A model generated the notes under the pieces. The model saw only the letters and a list, made by a program, of their open reading frames with translations, was not told the DNA's origin and did no database searches. Source: Orrella daihaiensis (lineage in GTDB: Bacteria; Pseudomonadota; Gammaproteobacteria; Burkholderiales; Burkholderiaceae_B). From it: a stretch of 64,000 bases of DNA. Every line of letters starts with the position of its first letter. Position 1 is the first letter of the stretch. The position numbers were made by a program, and so were the translations under genes. Of this stretch, positions 24,755 through 32,257 are shown piece after piece. Location of the stretch: contig NZ_CP063982.1 in assembly GCF_022811525.1 (NCBI RefSeq), forward strand, positions 2,046,001 to 2,110,000. Reading direction: 5' to 3'.

Positions 24755-26069
24755 ACAGATCTCGCCCCCACGGAATTGGTACGCCAAAGTCGTTCGCTAC
24801 CGCAATCGCCGAGCGCAAGCCATCTTCATGAAACCCATAACCGCACCAGGCACCACAGAACCAAGTGCGTCGCTGGCCCTGAATCGACGGCAGCTGGCGC
24901 TGTGCCTCGATAAGCTTGGTGTCCATCACCGGATGGTCATAATCAAAGTGGGCGATCACCGCCTCGGGATCCGGCGCCTTGAAACTATTTAGTGTCACCA
25001 CTACTGGCGTTTTAAATGGCAGGGGCTGTAATTTGTTGATGAGATAACTAACTGCCACGGGACGGGCAATACCATCTTGCTGCGCACTCCCCTCGGACAT
25101 GTAGTTCCACGCTGACCAAACTTTGCGCCTGCGCGGCAACAAACTGGCATCCGTGTGCAGCACTGCGGTATTGGGTTGATAACGAATACCACCTAGCACC
25201 GCACGTTCGTCCTCTTGTAAGTCAAGCACCGCACAACTCGTGGGTGCATGACATGCCATGACCACCCCATCGAATGTCTCGCCACCGGCCGAGCTGGTGA
25301 TTTCGACCCCGCCTTGCGCCAACGAGGGGTCACGCTTAACACCCCGCACGGCGCAATTCAGACGTGTGACTTGAATCTTGGGCAGCATGGCTTTAACGTA
25401 CTCGCGCGAGCCACCGAGCACGGTACGCCACTGCGGGCGACCCTCAATTTGCAGCAACCTGTGATTCAAACAGAATTTAAGAAAGGTCTGTGCGGGAAAG
25501 CCCAGGATATCCTTGACAGAAGAAGACCAAATGGCAGCTGCCATGGGTAGCAGATACCAGTCCTGCATGGGTTTGCCATAGTTGTACCGGGACAATAGTT
25601 CGCCAAGCGTCATTGGGCATTGCTGAACTTCTTTTAAATAAGACTCGGCTGCCCTGTTAAAACGCAAGATGTCACGCAACATTGATAAAAATGCGGGACG
25701 AATAAGATTGGACTTTTGCGCGAAGACGCAAGCCAGATTGGTGCCAGCCCACTCAATATCGGGCCGATCGATCGACACACCAAATGACATATCGCTTTGG
25801 TGCACCGGCACACCTAACAATTCAAACAAGGCGATGAGATTCGGATAGGTCAGATCGTTGTGCACCAGGAAACCGGTGTCAACCGGATGGGTCTTGCCCT
25901 CTAGCGTAACGTCGACCGTGTTTGAATGCCCCCCAAAGTACGACCCTGACTCAAACAATGTGACGTGATAACGCTGCGCCAACAGCCATGCACTGGCTAG
26001 CCCAGCTATGCCAGACCCCACGACGGCAATGCGTGAGCCTGGCGCAGGAATGCGGGCGATGTCCTGCAT
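24744..26069 (-). CDS. FAD-dependent amine oxidase-like flavoprotein
   Basis: A 441-residue flavoprotein. The dinucleotide-binding motif IAVVGSGIAGLASAWLLAQRY is at residues 18-38, followed by FESGSYFGGHSNTVDV and VDTGFLVHNDLTYPNL, and the C-terminal FAD segment FCGAWCGYGFHEDGLRSA. Members of this COG2907-type family occur with DUF1365 and Cfa-like genes. A desaturase or oxidase step on a fatty acyl chain is plausible from what is known of the furan fatty acid pathway, but is inference here. Its ATG overlaps the stop of the upstream gene by one base (TAATG). Confidence 0.9.
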   Translation of the reverse strand: MQDIARIPAPGSRIAVVGSGIAGLASAWLLAQRYHVTLFESGSYFGGHSNTVDVTLEGKTHPVDTGFLVHNDLTYPNLIALFELLGVPVHQSDMSFGVSIDRPDIEWAGTNLACVFAQKSNLIRPAFLSMLRDILRFNRAAESYLKEVQQCPMTLGELLSRYNYGKPMQDWYLLPMAAAIWSSSVKDILGFPAQTFLKFCLNHRLLQIEGRPQWRTVLGGSREYVKAMLPKIQVTRLNCAVRGVKRDPSLAQGGVEITSSAGGETFDGVVMACHAPTSCAVLDLQEDERAVLGGIRYQPNTAVLHTDASLLPRRRKVWSAWNYMSEGSAQQDGIARPVAVSYLINKLQPLPFKTPVVVTLNSFKAPDPEAVIAHFDYDHPVMDTKLIEAQRQLPSIQGQRRTWFCGAWCGYGFHEDGLRSAIAVANDFGVPIPWGRDLYGN

Positions 26070-26581
26070 TATCCCTGCTCCAGTCCGAGCAGTTTGGCTC
26101 GCAACGCCGGCGCACGGGTTTGCTCATCGAGCCAGACCGCAGCAAACGCGATCACGAATGCTGGATCACGGATTTCACCAAGCACGCCATCCCGATTAAA
26201 GAATGCCACGCCTACCCCCGGCTCAAACACCCCGATCAGGCGATCACCAAGCTTGACGTCGGGCAAGATGCCGACAAGCAATTCGCCCCAGCGCTCGGCC
26301 GTTTGAGCGTCAACATCCGCAATGCGCTGCATTTCGTCAACCGAGGTTTGCGCAATTTGCTCTGCCGTCACGTTTCGTAGGTAATTAAGGTCAAGTGCAT
26401 AAATCTGATCGGCCGCAAAACACTCGCCCGCAATGTGCAAGGCCGCTCGATACACCCGAAAAACGCTCCAGGTGAACAGACCTTGGCCGTGGACATGCCA
26501 GTCACCAGCAAAGCGCTCCGTCAACGCGGTCGGAAGTGGCGCTATCTTTGGGGCATCGTCAAATGCATTGGTTACAGGCAT
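26069..26581 (-). CDS. Chalcone isomerase-like protein (copy 2), first gene of the lipid cluster
   Basis: A 170-residue protein sharing the fold pattern of the gene at 22138-22695: FTWSVFRVYRAALHIAGECF, YALDLNYLRNVTAEQI and GDRLIGVFEPGVGVAFFN. Unlike copy 1 no signal peptide is apparent from the ATG at 26581, so it may act in the cytoplasm; the frame extends 22 codons upstream without adding a good signal either. It heads the minus-strand operon and lies opposite a TetR regulator gene. Two such domains in one operon, one exported and one not, suggest two binding or isomerase steps on either side of the membrane. Confidence 0.75.
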   Translation of the reverse strand: MPVTNAFDDAPKIAPLPTALTERFAGDWHVHGQGLFTWSVFRVYRAALHIAGECFAADQIYALDLNYLRNVTAEQIAQTSVDEMQRIADVDAQTAERWGELLVGILPDVKLGDRLIGVFEPGVGVAFFNRDGVLGEIRDPAFVIAFAAVWLDEQTRAPALRAKLLGLEQG

Positions 26582-26758
26582 AATGATCGCTACTGATGAG
26601 TTATAAAAAGACTTGCCGGTTGTGAGTCGGGAAATAACGCAGGACAATCAGTGTGTTGGGGTAGCTGTAACAAGCTAAAACGCACTACGCTGATCAGATC
26701 TTGCGCTGAATGGTCCAACTCGCTGACCCACCCTTAAACTTTAAAAGCTATAAAATGT

Positions 26759-26807
26759 ACCGATTAGTTCAGAAAAATACTAAACAGTAACTTTGTGAAC
26801 CGATTAG
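26759..26807. promoter_or_regulatory. Direct repeat ACCGATTAG in the divergent TetR/lipid-cluster promoter region
   Basis: ACCGATTAG occurs at 26759-26767 and again at 26799-26807, exactly 40 bases (about four helical turns) apart, inside the 279-base region between the first cluster gene and the TetR gene. Between them lies TACTaaacAGTA, a short inverted repeat. Repeats of this kind beside a TetR gene are good operator candidates controlling both directions. Confidence 0.5.
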
Positions 26808-26860
26808 ATACTATTTTTTTAACTAACGCAATACCGGCGTTACCCTGAATTTGAGTTCTC

Positions 26861-27502
26861 ATGGCACAAACAGTGGCGTCCTCCTCCGAAAAAAAGCTCT
26901 CTTTCAGGGAGCAGCAGCACCAGTTCCGTGAAAACGCGATTCTCGACACGGTCAATCGACTGTTGGCACAAAAAGGCTACGACCTCATGACCATGGATGA
27001 GGTGGCTGCTGAGGTGGGTATTGCAAAAGCCAGTCTTTACAAACACTTTGAATCCAAGGAATCCTTGGCGGCTGCGTCCATGACCCGGTTTATCGAGGAA
27101 GCACTCGCGATGGCTCGAGGACTGTCACCACACATGGGTGCGTTGGAGAAATTGAAGTCCGTGGTGCGCTGGGCAGTGCGCATTCACCTATCGGGCACCA
27201 TGCCTTCACTGCCATCGACGCGCTCGAGCATTCAGCATGCCCTGTTGTCGCATCAGCCCTACGTGCAACGCCTGGAAGAACTCACCGAAATACTCGGTGA
27301 ATGGATTGGGCAAGCCCAGCAGACAGGTGAACTCTCACCCGCCCTGCCAGGAGAGGTCGTCCTCTACACCATCTACGCTCGCTCTTGCGATCCGGTAGCC
27401 GATTTCTTGAAAGGTGGTGGCGCTTTCAGTGACGATGACATCGTGGAACTTTTAGTACACACGTGTTTCGAGGGGATGGCAAAAGCACCGAGTTGCCTCT
27501 GA
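26861..27502 (+). CDS. TetR family transcriptional regulator
   Basis: A 213-residue protein with an N-terminal helix-turn-helix: ILDTVNRLLAQKGYDLMTMDEVAAEVGIAKASLYKHFESKESL, written here in part, spanning residues 27-70. The remainder is an all-helical ligand-binding and dimerisation domain. It is transcribed away from the nine-gene lipid cluster, with repeated ACCGATTAG motifs in the shared region, so autoregulation and control of that cluster are likely. The ligand may be a fatty acid derivative, by analogy with FadR/FabR-type TetR proteins; this is inference. Confidence 0.88.
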   Translation: MAQTVASSSEKKLSFREQQHQFRENAILDTVNRLLAQKGYDLMTMDEVAAEVGIAKASLYKHFESKESLAAASMTRFIEEALAMARGLSPHMGALEKLKSVVRWAVRIHLSGTMPSLPSTRSSIQHALLSHQPYVQRLEELTEILGEWIGQAQQTGELSPALPGEVVLYTIYARSCDPVADFLKGGGAFSDDDIVELLVHTCFEGMAKAPSCL

Positions 27503-27649
27503 TTTGAGGGCTATCGTCTCAAAGCTCGCCAAACCACAGCATACAAACCCCCACATCTGGCAAACATCAAACCGGCACGGGCTACACTGCGGGGTTGGCT
27601 CTGCACGCCGCGAAACACCTGTAAAAGATTGAAGGAATAATGAACGAGC

Positions 27650-28558
27650 ATGTGGTTTAAGAATCTCAAAATATTTCGCTTGACCAAGCACTGGTCCAAT
27701 CACATCAACGATCTGGATGCAGCACTTAAAGCCGACGCCTTTGCGCCTGCAGAAGACTTGAGTGCCGCAGCGACTGGATGGGTGCGACCCCGCGATGACG
27801 ACGACCGATTCGCTCTCGAGGTTCAAGGCCAGTATCTGTTAGCTTTTAGGATAGAGAAGAAACTTCTGCCCTCGACTGTTGTTAACCAAACTGTCAAGGC
27901 GCGCGCGCAGCTGCTAGAGGCCGAGCAAGGCTATGCCCCGGGACGCAAGCAGCTGCGGGACTTGAAAGAAAACGTCACAGATGAATTACTCCCACGCGCC
28001 TTTAGCATTGCGCGTGATATCGCTATCTGGATAGACCCAATGAATCAGTGGTTAGTCATTGATGCGGCCGCAGCTGCCCAATCAGACGAGGTACTATCTG
28101 CGCTCGGCAGAAGCCTGAATCCATACCCAGTCGAGCCCTTAAAGTTGGAACATAGCCCAACCGCACTGATGACCGAGTGGCTGCTCTCGGGCCAACCGCC
28201 AGCAGGGTTCACCGTCGATGATGACAGCCAGTGGCAAGCGACCGGCGAACAGGCGGCCTCTATTCGCTACGTGCGACACGATCTACCGGCTCAAACAATC
28301 GCTAGTCACGTTGAAGATGGCTATCAGTGCACCCGTCTGGCACTGACCTGGCAAGACCGGGTCAGTTTTACGCTCACGGATACAGGGGACTTAAAACGGG
28401 TGACTCCACTCGAAGTATTGGAGGAGCGCGCAAAAGAGGCCTTGGTGCAGACCCCCGCCGAGAAATTTGACAGTGACTTTACGCTGATGACCGCAGAGCT
28501 AGCCAAATTGTTTGATGAGCTCATGCCAGTGCTTGGCGAAATCCGGGAAAAAAGTTGA
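27650..28558 (+). CDS. rdgC: Recombination-associated protein RdgC
   Basis: A ring-forming, non-specific double-stranded DNA-binding protein that restrains RecA loading. The 302-residue sequence starts MWFKNLKIFRLTKHW as is typical, contains GQYLLAFRIEKKLLPSTVVNQ, the segment RKQLRDLKENVTDELLPRAF and DLPAQTIASHVEDGYQCTRLAL, and ends in the acidic C-terminal FDSDFTLMTAELAKLFDEL. Length matches the family. An out-of-frame ATG 11 bases upstream opens only six codons. A small unknown gene follows eight bases later. Confidence 0.95.
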   Translation: MWFKNLKIFRLTKHWSNHINDLDAALKADAFAPAEDLSAAATGWVRPRDDDDRFALEVQGQYLLAFRIEKKLLPSTVVNQTVKARAQLLEAEQGYAPGRKQLRDLKENVTDELLPRAFSIARDIAIWIDPMNQWLVIDAAAAAQSDEVLSALGRSLNPYPVEPLKLEHSPTALMTEWLLSGQPPAGFTVDDDSQWQATGEQAASIRYVRHDLPAQTIASHVEDGYQCTRLALTWQDRVSFTLTDTGDLKRVTPLEVLEERAKEALVQTPAEKFDSDFTLMTAELAKLFDELMPVLGEIREKS

Positions 28559-28565
28559 AGCTGCC

Positions 28566-28925
28566 ATGATTGATGGACTGACCGCCACTTGGGTGAGCAA
28601 TACCGATACCCTGAAAGAGATTGAACTTAGAGAAACAGTCTCTCAAATCCAGCAAGACGGCTTAGTATTGTCAGTCATTCTGGTGGTGGGACCACCTGAC
28701 CCAAACGCGCTGTCTTATTTGGTGCCGCGCTCAGTCTTTGAGCGCGGGCTAGCGGTTCACGTGGGAGCACTCTCAACACGGGGCGCTAACACAACCCCAG
28801 ACGTCAATGAATTGCTCGATGAAATCCTGAACATCCTCGAGGTCATGAACCCACATGAAATCGTCGTGTTCATCTGTGACACACAAGACACGCTGACCGC
28901 AGCGGTTAATTTAATGGGGCTCTAA
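28566..28925 (+). CDS. Conserved-looking hypothetical protein downstream of rdgC (119 aa)
   Basis: Not recognised. From the ATG at 28566 it is a soluble, acidic protein of 119 residues, beginning MIDGLTATWVSNTDTLKEIE and rich in Leu, Val and Asp, with SVILVVGPPDPNALSYLVPR and a C-terminal EIVVFICDTQDTLTAAV, which look like alternating strands and helices of a small alpha/beta fold. There is no signal peptide or membrane span. It is seven bases after rdgC and probably co-transcribed. Its 3' end overlaps the end of the convergent AI-2E permease gene by 20 bases. Confidence 0.65.
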   Translation: MIDGLTATWVSNTDTLKEIELRETVSQIQQDGLVLSVILVVGPPDPNALSYLVPRSVFERGLAVHVGALSTRGANTTPDVNELLDEILNILEVMNPHEIVVFICDTQDTLTAAVNLMGL

Positions 28926-29979
28926 CGCCATGATCAGGCCTCATCATAAAGAGATCCCAGGCCACCAAAAAAAGTGCCGCAATGAGCGGGCCAGCAATAA
29001 AACCACTGATACCGAAGAGAGTCAAACCGCTAAGCGTCGATATCAACACCAGATAGTCAGGCATGCGGGTGTCTTTACCTACTAACACGGGGCGCAACAA
29101 GTTATCCACCAAACCAATGACAAGCACCCCATACAGACCAAGAATCGCCGCTTGTACAAGATCTCCGGTCAAGGCAAAGTAAATAGCGACTGGCCCCCAA
29201 ACCAGACCTGCGCCAACCGCAGGCAGCAACGACAGTACCGCCATGACGGTACCCCATAGTGTGGCCGACGGAATACCCAGCACCCAAAAAATCAATCCGC
29301 CTAGTGCACCTTGAACAATCGCAACCACGCCATTGCCCTTGACCGTGGCCCGTACCACCATGGCAAGTTTGTCGATAAAGCGGTCGCGCTGATGATCAGC
29401 CAGCGGCAAAGCGCGGCGCACCAGATCGGCTAATTTGGCGCCGTCACGCAACAGGAAAAATAGCAGATACATCATGATGCCCAGCTCGAGCACGAACAGA
29501 AAAGTGTTTTGCCCGAGACTTAAGGCTTGGTTGCCAATCACGCGGATCGCCTGCGTAGCAGCGCGCGATACATAATCCTTGATCGCCTCTAGATCATCAA
29601 ATCCGACCCGGGTTAGCCACGGACGAACTGACTCAGGAATGGCGTTGTAGGACAACTCAATCCATTCACCCGCAGAAAACCCTCCGCTTTGGACAGTCCG
29701 GTACACCTGAATAGTCTCGGCAATCAGTGATCGCATGACCAGCGATACCGGCAAAAGCACGACCAGGATCACTGCCAGCAACGATAGGCAAGCAGCCAGA
29801 TTACGACGCTTGGGCATACGCTGGACCAGACGCTTTTGTAGCGGATAAAACAGAATGGCAATCACCACCGCCCAAAACACAGCAGCTGCAAATGGCACCA
29901 GCAGCCATGCAAATGCCAGTGTGATCACCACAAGCAACACAATAAATGCACGATTGTGCATAGGGTCGGTTTGGCTCAA
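28906..29979 (-). CDS. AI-2E family transporter (PerM-like permease)
   Basis: A 357-residue polytopic membrane protein of the AI-2E transporter/PerM family. It has three N-terminal spans, a soluble middle with the region GGFSAGEWIELSYN, and the C-terminal set of spans with QGALGGLIFWVLGIPSATLWG and LVDNLLRPVLVGKDTRMPDYL and FGISGFIAGPLIAALFL, the best-conserved motif of the family. Despite the name, members export or exchange various solutes, and many are Na+(Li+)/H+ antiporters. The frame starts at TTG 29979, preceded by TGGAG; an ATG six codons later is the alternative. Confidence 0.88.
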   Translation of the reverse strand: MSQTDPMHNRAFIVLLVVITLAFAWLLVPFAAAVFWAVVIAILFYPLQKRLVQRMPKRRNLAACLSLLAVILVVLLPVSLVMRSLIAETIQVYRTVQSGGFSAGEWIELSYNAIPESVRPWLTRVGFDDLEAIKDYVSRAATQAIRVIGNQALSLGQNTFLFVLELGIMMYLLFFLLRDGAKLADLVRRALPLADHQRDRFIDKLAMVVRATVKGNGVVAIVQGALGGLIFWVLGIPSATLWGTVMAVLSLLPAVGAGLVWGPVAIYFALTGDLVQAAILGLYGVLVIGLVDNLLRPVLVGKDTRMPDYLVLISTLSGLTLFGISGFIAGPLIAALFLVAWDLFMMRPDHGVRAPLN

Positions 29980-30204
29980 GGCGCGCTCCAGTGACTCACT
30001 TGTGGTTGATACTCAAGCATAACAATTTCGGCGAGGTCTGCTTAGACCAATCAGAAAATGCCTACTGTTCGATGAATGCCAAATCTGTACTTGCGCCCCC
30101 GCTTGAAGCCACTATCTGCGCAGATACATGATTGCTTATTAATATACTTTTTTATAAAATATTAGTAACCATATCGAACTTAGCAACTAACTCAGAAGCT
30201 CGCC

Positions 30205-30642
30205 ATGAACATTCGCTGCCCTCATTGCAACAAACTGAACCGCGTGGCCAACGAGCGCTTGGGCGAACATCCAAGCTGTGGCGCGTGCGGTGAGCCACTT
30301 CTAACAGGCGTGCTGTCTTTGGACAGAACAGCGCTTGACGATCTCCTGGCACAATCAAGCTTGCCGGTGCTCGTGGACTTCTGGGCACCTTGGTGCGGTC
30401 CTTGCCGGATGTTTGCACCGACTTTCGAAGCAGCAGCCAAAAAGCATGGTCAGGCCCTGATATTCGCAAAGCTTGATACTGAGGCCAATCAGGCCGCGGG
30501 TGCCAAATTCAACATCCGGTCGATCCCGACACTTGCGGTATTTCATCGCGGTCAAGAACTCGGGCGGGTCTCTGGTGCACTACCGCCGGCGCAACTGGAA
30601 GAGTTAGTGGGCAACGTGCTGGCACACACATCAAAACCTTAA
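30205..30642 (+). CDS. trxC: Thioredoxin 2 (zinc-containing)
   Basis: A cytoplasmic dithiol oxidoreductase of 145 residues. The N terminus is the extra zinc-binding domain of TrxC with two CxxC pairs (CPHC at residue 5 and CGAC near 26). The thioredoxin fold follows with the active site VDFWAPWCGPCRMFAP and the cis-Pro loop RSIPTLAVF. TrxC is commonly induced by oxidative stress. The 5' region (30130-30160) is very AT-rich and likely holds the promoter, but spacing of candidate boxes is not convincing. Confidence 0.96.
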   Translation: MNIRCPHCNKLNRVANERLGEHPSCGACGEPLLTGVLSLDRTALDDLLAQSSLPVLVDFWAPWCGPCRMFAPTFEAAAKKHGQALIFAKLDTEANQAAGAKFNIRSIPTLAVFHRGQELGRVSGALPPAQLEELVGNVLAHTSKP

Positions 30643-30668
30643 AACTTGTGGTGCCCCCTCGATCCGTC

Positions 30669-32102
30669 TCAATCAAGCCAAGCGATTCGCAAAGTATTGG
30701 TTGTGCCGGACACTCCAAATGGCGTGCCAGCTGCAATCAGTACCGCACGGCCTGGCTCACCGAAGCCGTGACGCTTGACCTCGCGGGTAGCATGCTCGGC
30801 GACCTCATCAATGCTCTTGATATCGATAGCCTGAGTAGAGTGAACCCCCCAGACCAATGTCAAACGTCTGGCCACTTCCAGATTGGGCGTCATACTCAAA
30901 ATCGCTGTCTTGGGACGTTCGTGCGCAACCCTAAGTGCACTGGACCCCGATGAGGTATAGGCTACGGTCGCCGCCACTGGCAAGGTGTCGGCCACGGTTC
31001 GAATCGCTGCAGAGATCGCATCGGATGCCGTGTTGTCACGATAAGCCTGCACCGCCTGCATCGTACTTTTTTGCAGGGGATCAGATTCGGTAGCACACAG
31101 TATCCGATTCATCATTGAGACTGCTTCAATCGGGTACTCACCAGCAGCAGACTCTGCCGAAAGCATGACTGCATCCACACCGTCATAAACAGCACCAGCG
31201 ACATCACTGACCTCAGCACGCGTGGGCACCGGCGAGGTAATCATCGATTCCAACATTTGCGTTGCTACCACGACTGGCTTACCAAGCTCACGGCAGGTGC
31301 GGATGATTCGCTTTTGCAGCACTGGCACATCTTCAGGCGCACACTCGACCCCCAAATCACCCCGCGCCACCATGATACCGTCAGAAATACGAACGATTTC
31401 CTCCAGTGACTCAATGGCAGCGGGCTTCTCCAGTTTCGCCATGACCCAAGCGCGACCGTTGACGATGCCCTGTAACTCCGCAATGTCACCCGGTCGCTGC
31501 ACGAACGACAACGCCACCCAGTCCACACCGAGTGACAAACCAAACTCCAAGTCTTTGCGGTCTTTATCAGTCAAGGGTGATAACGGCAAAATAGCCCCTG
31601 GCACATTCACGCCCTTGCGGTCCGACAGTGTTCCATCGTTTAGCACGCTGACTTTGGCTGACTTGCCATCACAGTCAATGACTTCTAGGCGCACCTTGCC
31701 ATCATCGATTAACAAGTGATCACCAGCTTTAACCGCTGCAAAAATTTCCGGGTGTAAAAGCGGCACCCTATTCGCACCACCGGGTGCAGGATTCATATCA
31801 AGCGTGAACTGCTGCCCTTCAGTCACTTTGATCTTGCTACCCTCAATCGTGCCGAGCCTAAGTTTAGGACCCTGTAGGTCCAACAAGATCCCAACCGGGC
31901 GCCCAATCTCTTTCTCGATCGCGCGCACGGCGTCATATCGAGCTCGATGATCTTCGTGGCTGCCATGGCTGAAATTAAACCTAAACACATCCACGCCAGC
32001 AGCAAACAACTCCCGGATTACTTCAGGGTCACTGCTTGCAGGACCTAAAGTCGCCAGAATTTTGGCGTTGCGGTCACGGTGGGAAATGGCATCAAGCTTC
32101 AT
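30669..32102 (-). CDS. pyk: Pyruvate kinase
   Basis: Transfers phosphate from PEP to ADP at the end of glycolysis. From the ATG at 32102 the protein is 477 residues. It shows RNAKILATLGPASSDPEVI, VFRFNFSHGSHEDH, the catalytic region VMAKLEKPAAIESLEEIV, DGIMVARGDLGVECAPEDVP with the family signature, and VATQMLESMITSPVPTRAEV. The frame extends 22 codons upstream with no similarity. It follows pckG on the same strand but a terminator lies between, so regulation is probably separate. Confidence 0.96.
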   Translation of the reverse strand: MKLDAISHRDRNAKILATLGPASSDPEVIRELFAAGVDVFRFNFSHGSHEDHRARYDAVRAIEKEIGRPVGILLDLQGPKLRLGTIEGSKIKVTEGQQFTLDMNPAPGGANRVPLLHPEIFAAVKAGDHLLIDDGKVRLEVIDCDGKSAKVSVLNDGTLSDRKGVNVPGAILPLSPLTDKDRKDLEFGLSLGVDWVALSFVQRPGDIAELQGIVNGRAWVMAKLEKPAAIESLEEIVRISDGIMVARGDLGVECAPEDVPVLQKRIIRTCRELGKPVVVATQMLESMITSPVPTRAEVSDVAGAVYDGVDAVMLSAESAAGEYPIEAVSMMNRILCATESDPLQKSTMQAVQAYRDNTASDAISAAIRTVADTLPVAATVAYTSSGSSALRVAHERPKTAILSMTPNLEVARRLTLVWGVHSTQAIDIKSIDEVAEHATREVKRHGFGEPGRAVLIAAGTPFGVSGTTNTLRIAWLD

Positions 32103-32159
32103 GGTTTCTCGTCTGGCTCTGTTATCGGGCGGCGTGGTCAATCCATCATCAAGAACCAC

Positions 32160-32197
32160 AAAAAACATATCCCCGTCATCTTGCGATGCACGGGGAT
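32160..32197 (-). terminator. Rho-independent terminator of pckG
   Basis: ATCCCCGT (32169-32176) and ACGGGGAT (32190-32197) are perfect 8-base arms around a 13-base loop. On the minus strand the hairpin is followed by ATGTTTTTT. It lies about 60 bases after the pckG stop and before pyk. Confidence 0.85.
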
Positions 32198-32257
32198 AAA
32201 TTGCAAGCCAAACACGATCTGGCCTTAGCCTGACCGTACGACCAGCTCATGGTCTTT

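Noticed and set aside
30130..30160. TTGCTT and TATAAA as a trxC promoter
   Set aside because: The boxes are 15 bases apart, too close for a standard sigma70 promoter; the AT-rich region may still contain one, but it cannot be placed.
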